Below are positions 47,886-58,299 of a stretch of DNA of 64,000 nt, piece after piece. How positions within the stretch are numbered: the stretch's first letter is position 1; every line of letters starts with the position of its first letter. Source of the DNA: Favolaschia claudopus (taxonomy: Eukaryota; Basidiomycota; Agaricomycetes; Agaricales; Mycenaceae). A program made the translations under genes and the position numbers. The DNA is taken from positions 1,922,001 to 1,986,000 of the forward strand of contig JAWWNJ010000028.1 of assembly GCA_037176885.1 (NCBI GenBank), read 5' to 3'. Below the pieces are notes generated by a model. It saw only the letters and a list, made by a program, of their open reading frames with translations, ran no database searches and had not been told where the DNA came from.

Positions 47886-48058
47886 CGTGAACGCGACGAG
47901 ACGGTGGAGCGGAGCAAAGAGTGATTAACTTCACACGTTACCCGATCAATCAACAACGGCACGCGACACGATCTCGTGTGCTTCCGGCTTGCTCGATCCG
48001 AATGTGCGAATCATTATCTGATTCGCTTCTCCTATCCTCCACCATTAACATCTTTATA
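47886..48058. promoter_or_regulatory. Bidirectional promoter between AT-hook and MAPR genes
   Basis: Only 173 bp separate the two divergent start codons. No TATA box stands out on either side. The shortness implies shared regulatory DNA, unless the MAPR protein starts at the in-frame ATG near 48003, which would shorten it further. Confidence 0.5.
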
Positions 48059-48566
48059 ATGTCTCTCGCAAATGAAGTAGTTCCTCTATTTATTCCTGCC
48101 AACCCTATCAATCAAAATCTCAACACAACGAGCCTCTCAATAATGACTCTGGCTGACTTGACAAGGGATGATGAATACGAGTTCGGTGCACGGATACTGA
48201 TTGTTTTGAAAGGCACGACTCAGTGCCTTTCAATGCTTATAAGAGGAGAACTAACAGTGGTTTACAGGACTTGTGTTCGATGTCACCCGCATGAAGGAGG
48301 CTTTCGGTCCCAATGGATTGTTCAAATTCTATGCGGGGAATGATATCACGTACGCGTTAGCAAAAGGGAGTGTACTCGAGGCGGATGCGAGGGTTGTCAG
48401 GGCATCGGGACTGACAGAAAAAGAGAGAGAAAACCTGGAGCGGTGGTTTTTTTGTGTTCAAGTGCGTTGTTTCGATATCTTATTGTGTTCGGTGTGTTCT
48501 GATGAGTTTAAAAGAAATAGATTTGAAGTTATCGGAAAGATAGATGAAGCAAATCAAGGATTGTAA
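48059..48566 (+). CDS. MAPR-type cytochrome b5-like heme-binding protein, 135 aa
   Basis: Exons 48059-48212, 48268-48461 and 48507-48566 join in phase. Family blocks are clear: MTLADLTRDDEYEFG, then ILIVLKG-LVFDVT, then GPNGLFKFYAGNDITYALAKGS, and SGLTEKERENLERW before FEVIGKI. This is the membrane-associated progesterone receptor (Dap1-like) variant of cytochrome b5, which binds heme and supports P450 enzymes in sterol synthesis. The first intron needs a GC donor (GCACGA) to keep frame. An in-frame ATG near 48003 would add a hydrophobic leader (SLLLSSTINIFIM) that could act as a membrane anchor. It is short for the family if started at 48059. Confidence 0.75.
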
Positions 48567-48738
48567 TAACAACCCCATACTTGTGACATCTGTGTACTTG
48601 GCGTTAAATTGATTCGACGGAAATTCAGTGCGTTGATGTGGAAGGAATTTTGGGGCATCCGATATAAGCATCGAGCAAGCAGCTTGAGCAGTTTAGGCGA
48701 GAAAAATAGGTTGATTAAAATTGTAATTACTTAGATAT

Positions 48739-51050
48739 TTAGTGTATTACTCCCTCCTGAATATTCTGCGCGATTTGAAGTGCCCGAGCCCAAACCAACC
48801 GCCTTACGTTCATGTTGCGAGAAAAGAGATCAACCGATGCGTTCAATTGCTCGTCAAGTAATTGAAGCTGCCTCGGAGTGAAAGGGCAACCAGGCGGCTC
48901 GCACAAAACTTCGGAGAGGTTTGCAGGGGTGCTGGATGACGCGAACGGGTCGGTGTTGTTGGCACGCTCGTCAGGGTTATTCTAGTCCATTTTTAAGATC
49001 AAGGGCGTGCAAGGAGTAAAATTTGGATTATGTAATCATATTTCCGCCCATTTACACGGTATATAGAGCTCAGATTTAGTCTGGAGCGTTTATATAGGGA
49101 GTTAGGAATCTATTCGGCGCTTGAAACCAGCCAGAATCATGAGAAGGTGCTGCGGAAAGTGGTTGAAAAAATGCGTTACCATTCTGTCACAGGTGTCACA
49201 AGGCAGAGCAAGGGCTTGGTGCGTAGACCCAGAAGATGCATTTTACTGCGTTTTTTTTTTCAGAGAGATAGATATGCCTATATAGATTGTCTCTGGCCCA
49301 AATAATAGTGTATATGCGCCTGAGGGAGGGCGCTATGAGAAAAGTGAACGAAATTGACGTAAGAAACACAGCCACAAAGATTATATAATAAGGTTCTACC
49401 ATTGACACGCCTATCAACTTAAAAACAGACTTCAACACATCGAGGTACGAGATCAAGAGTGTTGAAGTCTGGCTATGAGAGACTAGGGTTATTCTCAAGC
49501 AGGTGAGCAATTAATTCCGGCTCCTCGTTCGCCTCCCAGTCGATCCCATACTCATTGATGTCTTCGATCTCCTCCTCCTCCTCGACAGCTAAAAAGGAGG
49601 ATATCCCCCGTGGACCCTCCCTCAACATCCCGAACATAAAAAGATCACGCGGACTGCGTTCGCGCTGCCGACGAACCGTAAGCTGATGAGAGTTCCAAGC
49701 TTCGGCCCAGTCTTGAGCATCACGGTTGATTGACGCGAGGAAAAGGTGGTGAAGAAGCCATATATGGCCTGGGCGAGTGGGGTTGAGACCGTGGTTGGTT
49801 TCGAGATCGAGGAAAAAAACCTTCCATTTCTTTCCGAAGCCATGCGTAACATCGTACCACAAACGCTCGATGCGTGTGTTGTGAACGCTCCTGAAGGGAG
49901 AATCTCAGCAAGGGTATAGGAACGCAGAAATGAACTGACCTTCCCCAGATGAATGATCCTCGGCCAGGGCCTTTGACTTCCTCCATATAAACAGCAACCT
50001 CAATGTTCTCGACACCGTGATCGCCTCGCAAGCGGCTGGGACAACCATGCAGCGCAATGACGTCGAGCAACAAGCGTAGGACGCTCGCTCCGCGATTGTT
50101 GTTGTGCACACGGATTCCGAGTACAAACCGCGAATAACCGTCGATTATACAGTGAATAACAATTTTGTAGCGAATAAGACCTGGTTGAAATTAGTCGAAG
50201 AAATTAAGATCGCACAACAATACTTACCGTGTTGACCGTCGAGATGGGCGAGCGACATTGGACCTGGGACACGATACTTCTTACGACTAATTTGTCGGTC
50301 CCCAAAGATTGCGGGAGCACCATGCACCCGCAAATACGACGCCGTTATTCGATCACGGGGAATGCGATACCCCTGAGACTTAAGATGTCCCCGAATCATA
50401 CGGCGTCCGAACTGAGGAAATACTTCAAGTGTCGACGCGACAAGCTGGTCGAGATCTGCATCGGAGATGACGGAAACGGGAGGTGCAGTCGAAGTATGTA
50501 CAACCTCAACTTGACCTTGTTCGTTTGTCCGAGACTGGAACACAGGCGCGCCGGGTTGAACTAGTCCAGCTCGAAGAGCGGCACGACGAACAGTGCGAGC
50601 TGAAACTCCAATTTCAGGAGCAATTCCGGTCGGACCACGAAGATCGAGGGCGGCGCTCAAAAATTGGGGATCAATCTCAACGCGTGGCCGGCCTCGTCGC
50701 CCAGTACGAACACGATGAGCAACAGTCAGAGGGGCAGCATCAGGCGGGTCCATCGAGTCGTGGCAAGCAAGATCAAGAGCCGTCACGATGTCGGTGATAG
50801 ACGTCTGAAGAGTAGCATACTCGTCTGGGGGGAAAACAGCTCGATGCTAAAAGACACCATTAGCATTCGAAGGGAGTTGTATTGGTGTCATTCTTACCAT
50901 CTCCGCCGCTGAAGCTAACGCCAGTGCCCTGTCTCGAACAGCATTCAAGCTCGGTGGATCTCCGACCATAGTGCGCAGAGCTGAGAGAACATCGTCGTGA
51001 AGAGCGTGATAGGCGTCTCGTAGGTTTCTCAGTCGTTGCTCAGTGTTCAT
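48739..51050 (-). pseudogene. Basidiomycete integrase-type transposase, 3' part split by an insertion
   Basis: Exons 51050-50898, 50846-50228, 50180-49940 and 49890-49473 join in phase. The truncated product is 476 aa, ending in three residues from the inserted DNA. It has an N-terminal helical region, a GRRGRPRVEIDP basic patch, an HTH-like ISARTVRRAALRAGL-type segment, then the rve-type core: HLDGQHG (D254), HCIIDGYSRF (D271), GDHGVEN (D311) and NTRIERLW (E346), a D-x34-E spacing. The insert at 48984-49484 separates this from the original C-terminus, 48983-48739 (EVLCEPPGCPFTPRQL, NMNVRRLVWARAL), which I recognise as the normal family end. The catalytic core is complete, so the shortened protein might still act. 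Confidence 0.85.
48984..49484. mobile_element. 501-bp non-autonomous insertion with 11-bp target duplication
   Basis: AGGGTTATTCT occurs at 48973-48983 and again at 49485-49495, directly flanking the insert. Removing the insert plus one copy restores the integrase frame (LENNP to DERANN on the minus strand). The ends have only a short inverted match (AGTC...GACT, extendable to CTAGTC/GACTAG at the cost of a shorter duplication). Near the right end a perfect 13-bp inverted repeat (CAGACTTCAACAC / GTGTTGAAGTCTG) with a 22-nt loop could form a hairpin, followed on the minus strand by TTTTT. No coding capacity. Class is uncertain: MULE-like (9-bp), hAT-like (8-bp) and SINE-like origins remain open. 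Confidence 0.8.
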
Positions 51051-51179
51051 ACGAGCCAGTAGAGCTTAGGTACGGCAGAATGCACACAAGAGAGTCAGGA
51101 AGAAAGAGGAATGAGAGCTGGAAGCCGTGTAAAAACACCAAGATGACGTCGCGGGAGCTGATCCCAATCAGCTGGGAAT

Positions 51180-51500
51180 GATGAGGAATCGCAGTGAATG
51201 CAAGTTCAAATTCAGAACGAGTCAGAATGTCAAGTTCAAACAGAGTTCAAGAAAAATCAGGAATGGGCCGGATTCCTTAGGAATGCTGAGGATGCAAAGT
51301 TGAATGCTAAGAGGGGAAAATGCAGGATTCATTGGGGAATCCTCAGGACCAGCGATGATTTGTAGGGATTCGTGAGGATACCTGAGGATCGACGAGGAAT
51401 GGGAAGGAATCGTGCGGAATGATGGGGAAACATGATGATCAGTGAGGAAACAGATGCAAACCGCTATTTTGTCCGGTACCGGCCACCAAAGTCACCATTG
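51180..51500. repeat. ATTCC-rich interspersed repeat, right copy
   Basis: Many GGAATC/GGATTC words (GGATTCCTTAGGAATGCTGAGG, in parts) lie before TTTTGTCCGGTACCGGCC and a GTGTCAC word. This is the reverse-complement order of the repeat at 37560-37900. Bases 51051-51180, and 51500-52043 further on, hold no gene I can support. Confidence 0.55.
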
Positions 51501-52043
51501 TGTCACAATCTGTGATTGATTGTCCATCACTCGGATCAAAGCAGCGGGAAAACAGATTGCTTCTTGTCCTCAGACTACGTGCACCTTTAAATTCGCTGGC
51601 CGTGAATTCCCATACAGCTACGATCCCATGGTTTACAGGCCGCAACTAGCCGGACGATTGGACGCGGACCATCCCTGGTCTCTCTCTTGCCTTGATTGCT
51701 CGCCCTCAACACATGTTACACACAAAAAAAATCACCGAATCGCCTCTCCGAGTCTTCTGCGCTATCTTGTCTGTCAATGCATTTCTCTTGTCTCCCGGCA
51801 TTCTCCTCGACGACATCACCAAACCACCTCCATCTTTTCTTACATTATACGCCGAAGCCGTTGATACCCGATCCAGAGTCAAAGCACCGACGCCTCGAGG
51901 CTTCCGCGCGCCAGCAACGATGCAGTTATTTAACCTTCCTAGGATCCTCACGGCCCATCTCTTGCCTTGCCTCGCCTTCTCCTCTCCCCTCGTCGCTCAT
52001 CTCCCAATATCTCTCTCAACTCTATCTTCATCCTCGCAGCTCA

Positions 52044-52559
52044 TCATGTCCTCCACAGACCAAGATATCAGCGTGCTTCCTCCTCTCCCAGCTATTCACC
52101 ACTCTGCTTGATTGACTCAGACGCGTGTTCTCGCAGCCCGGTGACATCGTCGCCGTCTCCCATGGCGTGTACGGCCGCCGCGAGGGCCTCGTTGTCGGTG
52201 CGCATATCGATTACGCTGTACGTCGTCTACTCCTCCGAGTCTTCCCTCCTCCTCCCTCTCTTAGCTACTTAGTACTACTGCTCGTTCAACTCCTACTTAC
52301 TTTGCCTCCCCCTTTGCAGGGCCGCCAAATCCTGCAAGTCCAAATGGACGCCGGCGACATCTACAACGCATGGTGCGTCCACCTACCTACCTTCCTTGTT
52401 CTTGTTCCTTCCCTGGCCTCCGTCTATTCTCCTCTCTCCTGTGAATGCTTATCACCTCGACGCAGGTACCCCACCGTCACCCGCGTCCGACGCACAGTCT
52501 CCTACGCCCGCCCGTCGATGGGGAAGCAGCGCACTATCGAGAGGCGGATCTACTGGTGA
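52044..52559 (+). CDS. Small KOW-like protein, 84 aa
   Basis: Exons 52044-52070, 52137-52217, 52320-52372 and 52466-52559 join in phase. The core PGDIVAVSHGVYGRREGLVVG is the G-D-x-V-x-V/G-x-x-G-x-x-G layout of KOW-type beta barrels, followed by a basic C-terminus (RVRRTVSYARPSMGK). KOW modules occur in ribosomal and transcription proteins, but this short protein matches no specific one that I know. Splice sites are canonical. Function unknown. Confidence 0.55.
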
Positions 52560-53068
52560 CCGCCCACCCACCGGCCCATCCACCCTTGCACTTGCACACT
52601 TGGACCACTCCGACACTCAACGATTCGCGAAGCGAGTGGTGAATGTCACAGTGGCGATTGAATGGCTGAATCGACGACACACGAATACCTACTCCGTGTC
52701 CAATGCATTCCACTTCACAATTGTTTTTTTTTTTCGGCTTCCCTCGACTTTTTCCACGCGCACTCGTATCGCATCTGTACCCTCTCACGAACATGTCTGA
52801 ATCACCCGAACTCCGTCGCTGATGAACTTGAATGCCTCTGAATCGGAAATCCTGAGTAATAGGTATCATTAGTGTAAACTCCACATCAAATGAAGTTTCG
52901 AACGACTAATGATTTCTCAACGTGACGCGCGGGGTGATCAAAATGGAGCCCGCAGTTAACATTGGTTTACACAAGGAGAGCGCTTGGAATTCTTGTTTGA
53001 TCGAGATTTCGTTGTATTTTGGTTCCTACTGCACAGATTACATGTTGTACAATATGTCCCAAATCCAA
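52560..53068. other. Intergenic, no gene
   Basis: Contains 3' ends of the flanking genes and no supported exon. Confidence 0.45.
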
Positions 53069-56000
53069 TCAGTGGTATTCCGGTGGTGCTTCTTGGGGTG
53101 CCCCCTGTGCGGCACGCAGCAATTCAACCTCTTGGCGCAGTCGCTGCATCTCATTTCGCAAGGAAGCATCCGTACCACGCGATCGTGAAGACCCTGCGCC
53201 ACTTCCATTACTACTCGGCGGTTGAGGAGAAGACCTTGGCGGTGAAGTGGTGCTGGGGGGTAAGGACTCGGGATGCGCATAGTGTGCTCCGGGCTTGGGC
53301 AAACCCGAGGCGAGGAACATCCGGGTCGGTGGTACGATCAGCGTCGCAGGATTCCGTGGTTTCAGTCTTAGCACACTACCGTAGTAGGCAGCCATTGTCG
53401 GTGGTTCTTGATACGGTCGGGGAGCCTCTAATTGATTATCTCTATTTTGTCTGCGGCGGCGGAAGACTACGGCTGCAAGGCCGAGCAACAAGATGGCCGC
53501 AAGTCCGCCCATGACTCCTCCGGCAATCGCACCTGTGGGCGACTTCGCATGTCCAGTGAAAGAACCCGGCCACAATGCTGGAGGACTGGCTGGAGGAATG
53601 CCCGGGGAACTGGCTGTCGAGGGAGAAACAATCACAGTCTTGTTTGCAACGCTGGGCACCAGGATCATCAATCTGCTGTTCAAAGGCCGCGTGACAAAAC
53701 TTACTTCAAACCAAGTACCGAAAAGACTGCGCCTTGAGCGGGGCTAATGAATTCGTTCGTTATAAGTGAATATCAAAAGGCCGCATTGATTGTTCAATAT
53801 ACCTGGCATACCCATTCGGAGACACTGCTGACCCAGGTCCTAAACCGCTTTGGACGTTGTAAAGAGTGGCAAACATCGACGAAGAAGTGTTGCTTGATGC
53901 ATATCCATGCACCCCGGATATGAGTAAATCTCTGGTTGCATTGTCTGCGGCCGCGGCGCTGAATAATGTCCAATCTGTCAGAAATATATGATGAGAGCCC
54001 GAAGCAATTAAACGAAAGAACAATTATGTGAGGGCACACCACATCTAGCATTCATATTGCTATCGCTGCTGAGAGGGGGTCCAAACGGAAGTTGGCTCTG
54101 CTTCACATTAGTTGAAATCGTATTCGATTGCGCAGTATATATCTGAGATTCATTGGGTCTAATTGTGAACACCGGGAATAAATTTATTGCTCACAGACAA
54201 TGGCACAAAATTCAGCTTCAACAATTTATCAGCGAATAAATTGTACATCAATCCCCACGTTGAATCGCCGTATGTCCAACGAAGCTGTGACGGGGACACC
54301 GAAGTAAGGTTATACCAAGATTGTATGAGACTGGAGGCCGTTGTCTACATATCGAATTGCAATCAAATTAGCCATACAAAGACAGAACTTCAGGGGGCCG
54401 ACCCTGTACTGCTGTGCATCGTCATTCTGTCCAGCGATCTGACTTATTTCGGACATCGCTTGAATTGGCGATGATTCCTTTGAGCGCAAGGTTGGTAACA
54501 TTTCCGTGAGTCTGCGCAAGCCCTGCGTCCCGGGCATCAGCCGATATTCTACGACAAAAAATCAACATCTGAATTCAATCGATACAAGGAAGCCATATGC
54601 GTACTGCTGCGCGGGAACTAGAGCGTTTGTCACCAAGTAGTCGCCCCATGTTTTAAATAGATCATACTATGATAGTCGTTTCAACTTCGGACAATAGCGC
54701 GAATCAGCATTCAGAAATTCTCACATATTTGCCAATGAGCGACCCATCTCCGGAGCTTTGTGCGTGGGCCAGAACGAGTATCAACATGTTGCCCGAATCT
54801 CAGAGGAAAGTCAGCTTGTGCGATGGGTGCGTTCAAAGGTGACTCACTTTCTACTCCATAAACGTCGTTATTGTCGGGATTTCCGGGGACGGATGGGTAT
54901 GGTATACCTTCCCGACATCGTTCAGATTTAATCTTCTTCCCAGAAAAGAAAGGGCAAACCTAGATCTGGAGCAGCATATCCATTACTGTAAGCAGACGAA
55001 CTTTGGTACTCCAACAGCGGCTCGAGCAGCAAGCCGATGATGCTCGAGTTGAGATACATCAGCACCGGAAGCGCAGCGTATATTGTTTCCACCGGGTTTA
55101 CCCTCCTGGCCATATGTCAACCATAGATTAAGTAGACTTTGTAAAGGCAAATCCGCGCTTACTGGCTATTCCCAACATCCTTCATGAAGGCCTTGACATC
55201 AGAAAGATTGAACCCGCTCCCATTGTCTGACGTCGAGAGAGTGATTTCAATCCCGGCCATCGCCTGACGCGCCGCCAGCGAAACCAGATCCGCATATTGA
55301 GCCGACACCGCGGACGCGTCTTGGAGGATTTGTTGATCAAGCGCGAGAGCACGTGTTCGTGCCGCGGGAAAGTCAGCTATAAACGCGTCTATCTATTTTT
55401 GAACAGCGTTGGGTGAGTTGGGGAGGGAGAAAGTTAGATTGAAGAGATGCAGACGCACCGCATCGCCAATGGAAGCATACTGAGACCAATAATACGCCCT
55501 CCTGGGTACATTTGCAAAGGTCACGACGGGATCCCTGATTAGACCCACGGCCCAAGCGACGGTCGCGATCGTATCTGTGCTGCCTAAATCCAATGCGTGG
55601 GCGAGGACGGGGAATTTGCCGTCCCCTCCCTTCACGTTCCCTATTTGTCCCGCCAAGTCGGAGGAGAGAGATAATTGTGGGTCTTTGGAAGCGAATTGGG
55701 AGCGGAGGGCTTGATCGGTGCCGATGACGGAGACGAGGTTGGGTTGTCCCTGTGGAAGAAGTGGAAGAAGAACATTGAAGCCAGAAATTCACGGGAATGG
55801 AGGTGCTCACTCACACTTGAAATCGCATAATACGCGACCGAGTCCTCCGCAACGTCGGTAAATTCTGACCGTGGCGATGTCGATTGTACCTGATGATACA
55901 CGATGTTACTCTGTCTCGTAGTACTCCACTGAATCGCAGTGTCGAAACTGTCCGTGACCCATTCTAAATATTGATGAATCTTGGTCAGAATACGTGCGTG

Positions 56001-56672
56001 TAAAGGAAGGGAGGAACGATTGAAGAAAGAACGTACCAGCGCTAATATCCGAATAAAGCTGAACCAGATGCGCCTTCCCATCCGTCGACTTGCCGTCTAC
56101 GTACACATAGCTAAACGGAAAGGACTGCTTCACCCAATCCGAGGGCTGCTCAAATAAATTCGCGATGATTAGTACACCGTTTCAATTTCAGTCCGAAGGC
56201 ATAATAATAATGCAATGCGCACCTCAATGGGACTTAAAAACGTCACATTGAGCTGCATCGGTCCAGCCTGGACGGTGAGAATCGTCCGTGTTGGAGTAAC
56301 TTGTGTGGAGAGCCATGTGCCGGCGTTGCCGCTGGCGGGCTTCCCCAGCCAGTGGTACGTTTTGCTGTCGACTTTGATGGACCCTGACCATCCGAGAATC
56401 TGTCGCAGCTCAGTATAGAATACATTGACGGGAAAGATATGAAGACGCACATGGTTGTCGTTCCAGAACTGCGGCCACGAAGTCATGGGGTTGGAATTTT
56501 TGTGCATGTCGAGCCAGCAGTTGAAGGTCGGGCTGCGTACGGCGAGGGGAACGGAAGCGGGGAAGAAGGTTTGTTGGTGCTGCGCCTGAGCGGGGAGGAT
56601 AAGCCATAGCCAGGTACTGTGGAGAAGGACTTGGAGGAGGGAAGAAGGGAGGATGTGCCGCAGGAGGGACAT
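53069..56672 (-). CDS. Secreted glutaminase A-like protein with C-terminal membrane anchor
   Basis: The start at 56672 gives a signal peptide (RHILPSSLLQVLL, WLWLILPAQAQ). Family blocks of the fungal GtaA glutaminase follow through many exons: PLAVRSPTFNCWLD, TRTILTVQAGPMQLNVTFLS, QPSDWVKQSFPFSYVYVDG, AHALDLGSTDTIATVAWAVG, DVKAFMKDVGNSQ, RRVNPVETIYAALPVLMYLN, AMSEISQIAGQNDDAQQY, WTLFSAAAADNATRDLLI and AQGAVFSVLGL. GtaA-type enzymes deamidate extracellular glutamine. Exons 1 and 2 are 56672-56223 and 56148-56037; about ten more are evident but not all fixed. The last exon adds a Ser/Pro stretch, a transmembrane helix (AIAGGVMGGLAAILLLGLAA), RRRR and a coiled-coil tail, so the enzyme is probably cell-surface anchored. 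I saw no frameshift. Confidence 0.85.
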
Positions 56673-58299
56673 CGCCGAATGGAGAGGAAAGAGAATGAAG
56701 GAAGCGAAGGAGGATGAGAGGAGGAGGATGAGAAGCGAAGCGGGGGGACGAAGAGGTATGGGAAGTGGGAAAGGTAGTGAACCGGGGTTGAATCACTCAC
56801 GAGGTATCAGTCAAGACGGGATGATCATCAGCGCGAGGTGAAGCGGGGCTAGGATGTACTCGTCAATCTCTTAATTAAGCACTTTACAATTTTACATCGC
56901 TGCAAGCAGTGTTTAACCAGTAGTCGTCGCTCAGGAGGGATACATAGAGATGGCCACTCACCTTCCAGGGAACGCGTGCTGGGTGTCAACTGTTCGGGTT
57001 AATTTCGAGGTTGTGTTGACTATCGAACAAACCGCTTTAGAGGCCGAATCAATCAGTCAGTGCTGTATTTACATGCCTAGTGAGAGCTAAGAATATATGC
57101 ACTTGGAACTGGTGATGACACTCGGGCGGCAAAGCTGCGATGATGATAAAGCAATCTGAAAATGCGTATACCATTCAACAACTGACATGGATACTCTCGC
57201 GCACGAAGGACTCACTGGGAACAGGAACGGTGCGCTTTTTTGAGCCAAGTAAATAACGCATACGGACACTGGTTTCAACACACATGGATTGATATTGACC
57301 ATCTTCAGTTGAGATCTTCACTCGAGCAGTTGGGGCCGCGCGGAGAGTGGGTGGCACTCCATCGGCACGGGAGAATGTCAAGAAGCTGGAGCAATGACCA
57401 TGCCTGGTAAGTACTGGCAATGGCTCGACTGGAAGCCGCGCTGCGTAGAATCGAGGAAAACGGTGGTGAGCGTCTGGAAAGAGAGAAGGATGCTGACTCA
57501 TCAATTTGACAGGCGGAGATTTCCATATTTGGTAACTCTTTGCTCATTGTCTTCTCCGCTCATCTCAGTCTTCCAATCAGCTGAATCCCAGCTCGAGAAC
57601 GACGCAGGCGACCGATATTCGTACGCTCTACTGCTGGATGGATTCTGACTCGGTTACGGCGACTGTGGACGCTCGATAACGATGCCACCTCACGACCCTT
57701 CTCCTCTATCGCTGTTTTGCTCTTCTGCGGATGAAATCGCTTTTATGGCCTCAGAGTATCGAGGGAGACGCCGTAGGAAGTGCTGGGGCGTCATGTGCGT
57801 CTACCCGTTCGCTCGTTGGGGCAGCAAAAGTTCGTCTCCCAGTCGTCTAGTTGTCATCAAGTCGTATTTGAGCTAACCATAGCTCTCTTGTCAGCGTCTC
57901 TGATTACCTTCACCGCTCACACCATTCTCTCGACTATCCGCTTTGGAATTCTCTAGTCTCCCACTTGCACCACCCCTAGCTATCAAAATTTCTCGTCGCC
58001 TCTTCCCCGAACGGGCCATCCGCCCTCGCCATACCCTCGTCTCCGTCCGCCCCGCATATAACTACTTGCGCCTCCATTCAAACACCATACGCCGCACCTC
58101 CGCGCTCCATCTCTGCTACCTCGCCATGGGCTGTGAATCCCGCTATCAGCATGTGGAGGCAGCAGTATACTTCAATGATTTTACCGTCGTCTCGTCGTCC
58201 TGCGAGACAAACCCTTGGGCCTTCTTTCACTCAGTACTCCACACGCGCCGCTCCGCTTGATCTGACATCCTTATGCTTTCTCGATCTGCAGACTCTGAC
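56673..58299. other. Low-information interval
   Basis: Upstream flank of the glutaminase and a region where short helical fragments (for example around 57420-57480, ARLEAALRRIEEN) hint at remnants of a gene. No consistent model could be built. Confidence 0.35.

Noticed and set aside
37560..51500. CRISPR-like array from the regular GGAATCCT words
   Set aside because: Spacing is irregular, the words overlap and are palindromic, and the genome is eukaryotic.
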